This document shows, piece after piece, positions 26,771 to 34,341 of a stretch of 64,000 bases of DNA. A program made the translations under genes and the position numbers. Location: assembly GCA_002427885.1 (NCBI GenBank), contig DIZI01000007.1, positions 16,565-80,564 on the forward strand. Direction: 5' to 3'. Positions within the stretch are counted from its first letter, which is position 1. Each line of letters begins with the position of its first letter. Origin of the DNA: Paludibacter sp. UBA6032. GTDB lineage: Bacteria > Bacteroidota > Bacteroidia > Bacteroidales > Paludibacteraceae. A model generated the notes under the pieces. That model did no database searches and was not told where the DNA came from. It was given only the letters and a program-made list of their open reading frames with translations.

Positions 26771-29674
26771 CTACAATACAATTTTTGTTCTTCGATTACC
26801 TGCCTGCAATATATAAGCCTGATTACGTGGTAAATCAGTTATGGTTACCACATTATAATTTGGCGTTATACTACGAACCCGTTGTCCGATGATATTGTAA
26901 ATATTAATTATCACATCTGTTTCAGGAACTATAATTGTGACCGTCCCATCTTTAGAATAGGCAATAAGGACATTGGTTTTCGATTTATTCTCCAGTGTTT
27001 TTGTCTGAATCAGATTAGAAAAATCGGTTATATTTTCATATTTTATCGAGCTGTCAGGATTCAACGTTTTATCACTTGCTCTTACTTTATAAAAATAGTC
27101 CCTACTCGAAACCAGATTCATTAAAGTATCAGAAGTTGAAGTTACCCATTTTTCACGGGCATTGAATTCCAGATTTTGAAACATTTTAACTGTAATATCG
27201 TCAATTGCAACAGAACCTGATCCTTTTGTGAAGGTGAAACGGAATCGGGTATAATTATTTTCAGCATTAAATGAATAGTTATTTACTCCGTTCAATGAAC
27301 TATTTACCGTAATGTTGTCCACTGTATTCCAGTTAGTACCATTCCATGCTTCCACAAGCAATTTACCATTCACTTCAGCAAGTGATCGTGTATAAAATGA
27401 TATATTCTTAATTGGAAGTATATAATTTTCCGTTTCAATGAGTTCTCCTGTATTTTTAAACTGAATGGCAGGAATTGATTTTCCACTATAGCTCACAGAG
27501 GTTGTCAAGGCTCCGGCATTTATTATCCAGTCTAAAGGTGCAACTAAACCCTTATCAAATCCCTCTGTATATTCCGATTCGCCTTCCGAAACATTGTAAA
27601 CAGTCAAATAATACCCTGAAGCATCAAATACCGGATCCCAATTCGCGATAAAACTGCTGATATTTAAATCTTTCGGATTAACGGCAACTGGCGGCTTAAC
27701 ATATACGGCACGTGTTGAAGTCCCGGACAAACTGATTTGAACTTTTTCAGCATTCTGTGATGTCATAACTAAAAAATCATTTTGAATCGCCCCAAATGAT
27801 GGTACGGTAGGATTATAACGAACCAAAATCTTTACATTCGTAACAGTCGAATCTACAGGAGTAATAATTAAACTTTTATACCAGTCAGTACCCGGATCTG
27901 ATTCCTTTTTCATTTCAAAATGCGAATTTAAATCGAATGAAAGCTGTATATCTGATTGCAATCTTTCACCACTTATAATGACTATCTGTGAATCTGTTGG
28001 TGTTCCCTGCACTGTGCTGAAAGTAGTTATTGTTCCGACTTCACTGATGGTTGGCTGATAGGCTCCACCCATTAAATTAAAGGTAATGTTATCGGCATTC
28101 TTTAAAATTGAACTCACAGCACGGTTAATATCTGTACCTGACCATGTTGTTGGTGTATAGGACCCGGTTGTAAATGCTGTTCCGGGTGTGGAACTGGAAC
28201 CATTTAAGGGCTGTAAATAAATCCGCATATGGCTACTTGCTGTTTGTGAAGTACCAGTGTAGTTATTTGGTGTGTTATTGTCCCAGGCTGATTGATCATA
28301 ATCAATATGCCAAATCAACAGCCCTTCGGCTGGCAAATAAGCATCCCAACCGGTTTTCTTTCTGTATTCCAGCAAAAAAAATTCTTTTGGATTCGGATTA
28401 TTGCCTACCAAATTATGCGTCGAGGCTGAAAGTAAAATAGCCTGATTATTCGTATTTGGAATTTGTGTTTCGCCTTGATAAATAGGCAATAAAGTTAAAT
28501 GAGAAGGGGAACTAGCTTGCTGAGGTGTCAGATAACCCAGAAAGAACCTGTCGAAGGCAGAATAAGTTGGTGGTGTACGCCCACCATTGTTATATGCACC
28601 TGCATCCATGATGTCCCAACTATCCAGTGTGTGACTTTGTTTTCCAGAAGTATCGTAGTAATCAACAAGACCCAACACGTGTCCAAACTCATGACAAAAT
28701 GTTCCGATTCCACACATTGTTCCATTGGTGGTTCCTTTCAATTCAGATGTACATGCATAATCCAATAGTCGTTTGCCATCGAAGGTTATTGATGCTACTG
28801 TACCGGAATAATTACTACCGGGATAAACTCCCCAGCGATGCGGCCAAATGGTATTGGCAGGTGCACCTTCAGCCTCATTATATCCGGCATAATAGACAAA
28901 TACATTATCTAATACACCGTCATTATCCGTGTCGTATTGCGTGAAATCCAAACCGGCAGCATTTGCTTGTGTACAGGCATCAACAATCATTTGTACCGCA
29001 TTGGTGTCATTACCATCAGCATCATTTTTCCCATAATAATCTAATGTTTGAGGCAGAGTTACCGGCCCAACGACATCAAAATCAGGTGAAAATTTACCAT
29101 AAGTACTTGACATAAAGTAGTCACGCGCCGAACCGGTGCCTGAATTTACATTATATCCTGACTGATTCAACAAATTGGTAAAGGCAGTTTGAGGTGAGGT
29201 TGTCACAAAACTTTTATCTTTAAAATTTACCAGAATAACCAGTGATTTTGGAGAGCCGGTTAATGGAAAACTCTTTTGGGGTTGTGTAGTTGAATTAGCT
29301 GAAGATGCCCTCAGAGATTTTTGCGAAAGATTTTTTATATTGAAATTAAAATTAGGGTTCATATTTTTTATAAACTCTTTTTCAGAACTTAATCGCCGTT
29401 CAATATTATTCGTTTTTACATTTGTACTTAATAATTTACCTTCTGAATTCAAACTGGCATAAGTTAACACACCTTTATTATCGGGCACAAGTAAGTAACC
29501 ATCTAAAGTAGTTTTATAATGAAAAAATTCATTTCCATGCATTCTAATCGTTATTTCAGTGCCATCAGGCTGAGTGATTTTGACGGGGTATGGAGTGGCA
29601 GGCACAGCATATAAATTTGATACAGAAAAAAATAATATCAGGGATAGAAAAACAACGAAAGAAAAATTTTTCAT
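26771..29674 (-). CDS. Secreted M6 family metalloprotease with T9SS tail
   Basis: The product is 967 residues. A signal peptide (about 1-23) and a propeptide (to about 125) precede an M6 zinc protease domain with the site FCHEFGHVLGLVDYYD at about residue 330. Beta-sandwich regions follow, including an FN3-like stretch around 655-690 and 840-880 and a MAM/jelly-roll-like region between them. The last ~70 residues (NVLIAYSKDGTVTII to the end) form a T9SS sorting tail. It is a surface or secreted endoprotease of the immune-inhibitor-A type, digesting extracellular protein. It could supply peptides to the peptidase and transporter genes at 7-19 kb (inference). It is a single gene with its own -7 box and terminator. 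Confidence 0.88.
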   Translation of the reverse strand: MKNFSFVVFLSLILFFSVSNLYAVPATPYPVKITQPDGTEITIRMHGNEFFHYKTTLDGYLLVPDNKGVLTYASLNSEGKLLSTNVKTNNIERRLSSEKEFIKNMNPNFNFNIKNLSQKSLRASSANSTTQPQKSFPLTGSPKSLVILVNFKDKSFVTTSPQTAFTNLLNQSGYNVNSGTGSARDYFMSSTYGKFSPDFDVVGPVTLPQTLDYYGKNDADGNDTNAVQMIVDACTQANAAGLDFTQYDTDNDGVLDNVFVYYAGYNEAEGAPANTIWPHRWGVYPGSNYSGTVASITFDGKRLLDYACTSELKGTTNGTMCGIGTFCHEFGHVLGLVDYYDTSGKQSHTLDSWDIMDAGAYNNGGRTPPTYSAFDRFFLGYLTPQQASSPSHLTLLPIYQGETQIPNTNNQAILLSASTHNLVGNNPNPKEFFLLEYRKKTGWDAYLPAEGLLIWHIDYDQSAWDNNTPNNYTGTSQTASSHMRIYLQPLNGSSSTPGTAFTTGSYTPTTWSGTDINRAVSSILKNADNITFNLMGGAYQPTISEVGTITTFSTVQGTPTDSQIVIISGERLQSDIQLSFDLNSHFEMKKESDPGTDWYKSLIITPVDSTVTNVKILVRYNPTVPSFGAIQNDFLVMTSQNAEKVQISLSGTSTRAVYVKPPVAVNPKDLNISSFIANWDPVFDASGYYLTVYNVSEGESEYTEGFDKGLVAPLDWIINAGALTTSVSYSGKSIPAIQFKNTGELIETENYILPIKNISFYTRSLAEVNGKLLVEAWNGTNWNTVDNITVNSSLNGVNNYSFNAENNYTRFRFTFTKGSGSVAIDDITVKMFQNLEFNAREKWVTSTSDTLMNLVSSRDYFYKVRASDKTLNPDSSIKYENITDFSNLIQTKTLENKSKTNVLIAYSKDGTVTIIVPETDVIINIYNIIGQRVRSITPNYNVVTITDLPRNQAYILQAGNRRTKIVL

Positions 29675-29695
29675 AAATCAAAATAATTTTACTTG

Positions 29696-29703
29696 CAAAG
29701 ATA
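29696..29703 (-). promoter_or_regulatory. -7 box TATCTTTG of the M6 protease gene
   Basis: An exact TAnnTTTG match on the minus strand 22 bp before the ATG, implying a very short leader. Confidence 0.45.
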
Positions 29704-29734
29704 AGAATAATTTGACTGATAATGCCCCTTTAGT

Positions 29735-29962
29735 TCAAGCATATACTGAATAAATGAATGATTTCATTGAGAGAAAGAAATCATTTCTGTAAAATAAATA
29801 GACAGAAAGCATTAGAAACAAAACAAACGACGAAATTGTTTTTTCAAAAAGTATATTAATTAACATAAATACTAGAAATAACGTAAATACCGCTATTATT
29901 ATTGTTTCTGAATATTTATTTATCAAATTAACAAATATGGGCAATTTAGTAATAAAATCCAA
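29735..29962 (-). CDS. Possible small membrane protein, weak
   Basis: A 75-codon frame opening with TTG directly after an in-frame stop. It encodes two strongly hydrophobic segments (about 19-37 and 44-58). The two-helix pattern argues for coding, while the non-ATG start, lack of a ribosome-binding site and high A+T argue against. No family is recognised. Confidence 0.25.
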   Translation of the reverse strand: MDFITKLPIFVNLINKYSETIIIAVFTLFLVFMLINILFEKTISSFVLFLMLSVYLFYRNDFFLSMKSFIYSVYA

Positions 29963-30011
29963 TCAGTTTAATCGGGACTCATTAAATGTGTTAGGTAAAG
30001 ATTAATAATCT

Positions 30012-30800
30012 CTACTTTTTTAATTCGTCCTCCAAATTCTTCTTATAATCTCTTTGTGCTTTTACCGGTAAATATTCAGCTTTCACATTTTCCATCGCCG
30101 CCCATAGGGTTTCACGAATATTCGGATTCAATTTTTCCAACTCCTTCAAAAGATTTTTTGCATCGCTACGTGAAGATTCTTTTTCATATGGACAGTTCTT
30201 AGTCTGCTTTTTAAAGTTCCTAATCTTTTCCATGGCTAACATTTCGCCTTCAGAGATCAAAGCTAAAGGTCTGATAATGGTCATATCGAACTTATTCATC
30301 TTCAACTTGGGTGGCATACTTCCAAAAGTCCCTTGAAAGACCATATTAAGCAATAAGGTTTCAGCAATGTCATCCAAATGATGACCCAGAGCTATTTTAT
30401 TACAATGCAGCTCCTTAGCTACTTCAAACAATGCTTTTCGCCTTTTCCATGAACATAAGAAACAAGTGGATTTATTCGTTTCAGTACAGTCATCGAAACG
30501 GGTAATATGATGAACAAATGGAATTCCAAACTGTGCCGAAAAAGCTTCCAGATAATCTAAGTCCGATTGGTAGGGAATATTTTCAACAGTTATATGAACT
30601 GCAGTAAGTCTGAATCTTGGAACAATCATTTTCATACGTTCGCCCAGTAATTCAACTAAAGCCAACGAATCTTTTCCACCGGAAAGTCCTATAAGTATAT
30701 GGTCATCATTTTCAATCAAACCGTACTTATTAATCGCTTTAACAAACTTTGATTGTATCTTCCTAAGTGTTTTCGTATTTTCCTTATGCAGTTCATCCAT
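30012..30800 (-). CDS. TtcA-like PP-loop ATPase (tRNA 2-thiocytidine synthesis)
   Basis: The product is 262 residues. The PP-loop is LIGLSGGKDSLALVE near residue 42. The Cys pair TCFLCSWKRR and a third Cys in TKNCPYEKE match the iron-sulfur-binding cysteines of TtcA, and GHHLDDIAETLLL is a family motif. TtcA thiolates cytidine 32 of certain tRNAs using ATP and an iron-sulfur cluster, without oxygen. TilS or another TtcA-family member is a less likely alternative. Three tRNA genes lie next door on the other strand. Confidence 0.82.
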   Translation of the reverse strand: MDELHKENTKTLRKIQSKFVKAINKYGLIENDDHILIGLSGGKDSLALVELLGERMKMIVPRFRLTAVHITVENIPYQSDLDYLEAFSAQFGIPFVHHITRFDDCTETNKSTCFLCSWKRRKALFEVAKELHCNKIALGHHLDDIAETLLLNMVFQGTFGSMPPKLKMNKFDMTIIRPLALISEGEMLAMEKIRNFKKQTKNCPYEKESSRSDAKNLLKELEKLNPNIRETLWAAMENVKAEYLPVKAQRDYKKNLEDELKK

Positions 30801-30974
30801 ATTCCAACTTATTTTGGAGCGTAAAAGTACAAAATCTACTTCATTTTTTGTGAATACGAAAATTAATTTTGCTCATTGTTTATTGAAGCTATCTAAATGT
30901 CAGTTGCATTGACCTTATTTGTTTCGGATAATCCTATATCGAATCAAAATAAGCGGTTTTTTTTCATTGAAATA

Positions 30975-31005
30975 TTTGTGAATTATCAAAAAGAAAGTAT
31001 CTTTG
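30975..31005 (+). promoter_or_regulatory. Promoter of the tRNA-Gly gene
   Basis: TTTG, exactly 19 bases, then TATCTTTG: a textbook Bacteroidetes -33/-7 pair 66 bp upstream of the tRNA. It is the best promoter match in the window. Confidence 0.7.
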
Positions 31006-31071
31006 CACCACAATTGAAAAATAGTACTTCAATTGTAAAGGGATGGTAAAAAGATACCATTTAAAATAATT

Positions 31072-31144
<73 letters not shown>

Positions 31145-31157
31145 CATTTAATTTTAA

Positions 31158-31190
31158 GAACAGCGAAACAAACGTGTTTCGCTGTTTTTC
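31158..31190 (+). terminator. Terminator after tRNA-Gly
   Basis: The stem AACAGCGAAACA pairs with TGTTTCGCTGTT around a short AACG loop, then a T run. Confidence 0.82.
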
Positions 31191-31202
31191 TCTCAATTGA
31201 TT

Positions 31203-31286
31203 GCCCAAATGGTGGAATTGGTAGACACGCTAGTTTCAGGGACTAGTGGCCGTAAGGTTGTGGGGGTTCGAGTCCCCCTTTGGGTA
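31203..31286 (+). tRNA. tRNA-Leu (CAG)
   Basis: An 84-nt class II tRNA. The acceptor GCCCAAA pairs with TTTGGGT, the anticodon loop TTCAGGG gives CAG, a long variable arm is present and the T arm is GGGGGTTCGAGTCCCCC. CCA is not encoded. Confidence 0.93.
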
Positions 31287-31328
31287 CAATAATAATTTCC
31301 AATTTTGAATAAACAGGGAATTTTTCTC

Positions 31329-31412
31329 GCGCAGATGGTGGAATTGGTAGACATGCTACTTTGAGGGGGTAGTGCCGGTTACGGTGTGTGGGTTCGAATC
31401 CCATTCTGCGTA
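31329..31412 (+). tRNA. tRNA-Leu (GAG)
   Basis: An 84-nt class II tRNA. The acceptor GCGCAGA pairs with TCTGCGT, the anticodon loop TTGAGGG gives GAG, a long variable arm is present and the T loop is GGTTCGAATCCC. It follows the CAG tRNA by 42 bp. Confidence 0.93.
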
Positions 31413-31416
31413 CAAA

Positions 31417-31456
31417 CAAAAGAGTTTCTCCGTTAAAGGAAGAAACTCTTTTGTTT
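31417..31456 (+). terminator. Terminator after the tRNA-Leu pair
   Basis: The stem AAAAGAGTTTCT pairs with AGAAACTCTTTT around an 11-base loop, followed by GTTTTATA. Being symmetric, it may also serve the convergent CDF gene. Confidence 0.8.
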
Positions 31457-31488
31457 TATATATTATATCATTAGAATACGATGGCTAA

Positions 31489-32436
31489 TCAATTGCAGCA
31501 ATTTTCCATTAGACAACTCTCTTCCGTGGTTTCAAACTCAACGGTAACATGTTGAATGCCCTTCTCCTGCAAAGAAGTCCGTATAGTATCTTTCAATTCT
31601 GCCAATTTTTCCATAGTTAATGTTGCACTTAAAACAACATGTACGGTAAGTACATTGTACGTTCCATCTACCGACCATACATGTAAATCGTGTACATTTT
31701 CAATTCCTTCCAGTCGTTTTAAATGTTCCGAAATATCAGTAATATCAACTTCCTCCGGTATTCCCTGCAAAATAATATGCAAACTCTGACGAACATTCTT
31801 GTAAACATTGGATAAAACAAAAATCGCAATTACAACTGACATAATCGGATCAATTATAGGCACATCGAAAAAATACATGATAACCGAGCCCACCAAAATA
31901 GCCGCCCAACCTAATACATCTTCCAGCATGTGTAACGATACGACTTTCTCATTTATCGAATGTCCCTTTTTGAGACGAAGAACGGCTGCTCCATTGACCA
32001 AAACGCCTACAATAGCCAATAAAAACATGCCTCCAACATGTGTTTCCTGAGGATGAAACAAACGGGGAATTGCTGCCGTAAGAATAAAAATACTTCCTAC
32101 AACCAATACAATTGAATTAATAATGGCTCCCAATAACGAAAAGCGTTTATAACCGTAAGAGTAGGAATTATCATTTCCTTTTTTAGCCATTTTCTGGAAA
32201 TACCAGGCCAGTCCAAGTGAAAGTGAATCACCCAAATCGTGCACCGCATCGGATAGAATGGCAATACTATTGGTGAAATATCCACCAACAATCTCTAATA
32301 ATGTAAATGCGATATTCAGGAAAAAAGCAAATTTAATATTTTTTACATCAGCGTGATGATGGTGGTGATCATGACCATGACTATCCTTTATTATTGAGTT
32401 TTGAGTTTGCGAATTATTATCCGTTATTAATGCCAT
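31489..32436 (-). CDS. Cation diffusion facilitator (CzcD/ZitB-like) metal exporter
   Basis: The product is 315 residues. A His-rich N-terminus (HGHDHHHHHAD) precedes six transmembrane helices (about 30-225). The transport-site HxxxD pair is in LSDAVHDLGDSLSLG, and a cytoplasmic ferredoxin-like dimerization domain spans about 230-305. The tail ends in a Cys-rich motif (ESCLMENCCN). It exports Zn2+ or similar divalent metals in exchange for protons. It stands alone with its own promoter. Confidence 0.92.
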   Translation of the reverse strand: MALITDNNSQTQNSIIKDSHGHDHHHHHADVKNIKFAFFLNIAFTLLEIVGGYFTNSIAILSDAVHDLGDSLSLGLAWYFQKMAKKGNDNSYSYGYKRFSLLGAIINSIVLVVGSIFILTAAIPRLFHPQETHVGGMFLLAIVGVLVNGAAVLRLKKGHSINEKVVSLHMLEDVLGWAAILVGSVIMYFFDVPIIDPIMSVVIAIFVLSNVYKNVRQSLHIILQGIPEEVDITDISEHLKRLEGIENVHDLHVWSVDGTYNVLTVHVVLSATLTMEKLAELKDTIRTSLQEKGIQHVTVEFETTEESCLMENCCN

Positions 32437-32604
32437 AGAAAAAGTTAGTAAGAAAAAGTGAAATTTATATTTTGAGTGAATTAAAATCTTTCGATTAACG
32501 CAATGGCATATCTGGTTTTAATTAAATCAAATTTTGATATGTAATAACGTCTGCAAGATTATAAAAGTTTGGAAGTTTAGTTTATATAAATCTTATCAAC
32601 GTTG

Positions 32605-32612
32605 CAAAAGTA
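32605..32612 (-). promoter_or_regulatory. -7 box TACTTTTG of the CDF gene
   Basis: An exact TAnnTTTG match on the minus strand, about 170 bp upstream of the CDF start and just beyond the terminator of the neighbouring pectin gene. Confidence 0.4.
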
Positions 32613-32615
32613 CAA

Positions 32616-32650
32616 AAAAAGCGTGTCACCTTAATAATGACACGCTTTTA
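32616..32650 (-). terminator. Terminator at the 3' end of the pectin locus
   Basis: The stem AAAAGCGTGTCA pairs with TGACACGCTTTT, with a T run on the minus strand. It lies about 40 bp after the stop of the T9SS-tailed GH105 gene. Confidence 0.85.
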
Positions 32651-32690
32651 ATAATACATGAACTTAATAAGTACAAGTATAAAACAAAAG

Positions 32691-34166
32691 TCAAATAATA
32701 ATCTTTTCCAAAAATTTATTATTTACCAGTAGTAAGTAAATTCCAGGAATGTAGTTAATTGTTGATATTTTTAATTCGTTTTTTTCATTCAGGTTACTGC
32801 TGGTCATAGCCTTACCAAGCGAATTGTAAAGTTCAATTTTTGCCTGTTTTTTGATGTTAGATCTGATTACAATTGAATCTTTTAATTTTGTAATTTCAAC
32901 TATTTTATCCGGACTAACAACTGAATTGGATGTAATTGAATTTTGATAAATCTCATATTCAACACTGGCCATAATAAAAGGGCCTACCCCTTTGAGATCA
33001 TTCGATACTATCTGACCGGCATCGCTACCGTTCAGGTAGTAATTAATTGATCCATCACGGGTTAAATTGGAAGCCGGGCCCAATCCCGCCGATTTACAAA
33101 TCCGGTTCAAAGATAAATTACCCTTCGAATCTTCAGAAATAAAATTATCAATTAATCCCTGATATGCCTTTGTGGCAACAGGTAAATAATCTGTTTTCGA
33201 AATAAATCCTAAACGAATGGCTTTAAGTAGAGCATAAGTAAACATGCTTGAGGCAGAAGCTTCGATATAATTTGCTTTTCCGTTAGAAGTGAGCGTGTTG
33301 TCATATCTCAGTAACTGGTACCAGCAACCACTCACAGGATCCTGCCAACGTTTAATGCCGGCAGTAACCTGATTAAGTATATCAACCAATTCCTGACGGC
33401 GGGAATAATTTTCAGGTAATACTTCCAACACATCGACCAAAGCCGCCGCATACCAACCTAAACCGCGTGCCCAGAATTCATTAGAACAACCTTTAAACGG
33501 ATCGGTTTGATTTGCCCAAAATGAATTGGCATCGGTTGGTAAAGCTGACCATGCATGATAATTCAGCTGATAAGCCGGATCATAGGTTTTGCTATGAATC
33601 AGCACAAACTGATTAACTACATCATCGTATGCAGCACCGTTATTGAATGCTTTTTCGTATGCAGCATAGAATCTAGCTCCCATATAAAGACCATCGAGCC
33701 ACATTTGATGTGGATATGAACTTTTATGCCAAAAACCTCCCGTGGCACTGTAGTTTGTACGTGGCTGTTTGCTAATTTGCTTGCGTAGCGTATCTAAAGC
33801 CGTTTTGTATTGAATAGATTTTTCAGTTTCATAAATCTGCATCAAAAACATGCCCGGATTAATATTATCCAGCGTATATGCTGTAAAACTATAACCGGCT
33901 GTAATTTTACCGGTTGTGGTATTCACACAGGCTTTTGCATAATTCAAAGCATAGTTGTAATAAGTACTACCACCATACATATCATAAACTTTCAGAACAG
34001 ATTCTACAAACAATCCGTTTGGATAATCCCAGGAAATCAATCCACCACTCCGGGCCATTTGCGATTGTGCCATGCGCTGGGAATATAGGAGCGAATTATC
34101 GGCAACGGCAGATAATGTAAAGCCCAGAATCAGAAATAGAATAAATTTCAATTTTGAATGCTTCAT
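32691..34166 (-). CDS. GH105 unsaturated rhamnogalacturonyl/galacturonyl hydrolase with T9SS tail
   Basis: The product is 491 residues from the ATG at 34166 (MKHSKLKFILF...), chosen because a signal peptide starts there; upstream in-frame sequence lacks one. An (alpha/alpha)6 barrel spans about 35-400 with the GH88/GH105 signature HQMWLDGLYMGARF, whose Asp is the likely catalytic residue. The last ~75 residues are a T9SS sorting tail (IELYNSLGKAM then GIYLLLVNN). GH105 removes the unsaturated uronate from lyase products by hydrating the double bond. A T9SS-exported member is unusual because most are periplasmic or cytoplasmic; a tail-less paralog is at 42877. Confidence 0.88.
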   Translation of the reverse strand: MKHSKLKFILFLILGFTLSAVADNSLLYSQRMAQSQMARSGGLISWDYPNGLFVESVLKVYDMYGGSTYYNYALNYAKACVNTTTGKITAGYSFTAYTLDNINPGMFLMQIYETEKSIQYKTALDTLRKQISKQPRTNYSATGGFWHKSSYPHQMWLDGLYMGARFYAAYEKAFNNGAAYDDVVNQFVLIHSKTYDPAYQLNYHAWSALPTDANSFWANQTDPFKGCSNEFWARGLGWYAAALVDVLEVLPENYSRRQELVDILNQVTAGIKRWQDPVSGCWYQLLRYDNTLTSNGKANYIEASASSMFTYALLKAIRLGFISKTDYLPVATKAYQGLIDNFISEDSKGNLSLNRICKSAGLGPASNLTRDGSINYYLNGSDAGQIVSNDLKGVGPFIMASVEYEIYQNSITSNSVVSPDKIVEITKLKDSIVIRSNIKKQAKIELYNSLGKAMTSSNLNEKNELKISTINYIPGIYLLLVNNKFLEKIII

Positions 34167-34261
34167 TGTTATAAGTTTAAAATATGTGATTTTCAAGGAC
34201 ATTTTTATGTATATGTAAATCTAGCTTTACTTTGAATAAAGAAGAAACGAAGATTAAATGA

Positions 34262-34269
34262 CAAAGTTA
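34262..34269 (-). promoter_or_regulatory. Candidate -7 box TAACTTTG of the distal GH105 gene
   Basis: An exact TAnnTTTG match on the minus strand 95 bp before the start codon. It suggests the gene can be transcribed apart from the PL9 gene upstream. Confidence 0.35.
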
Positions 34270-34341
34270 CAAAAAATACTCAAATAACTAATTGAGTAAG
34301 ATAGATGCATGAATATTGAATTTCAACACCTTAACAGCTTT

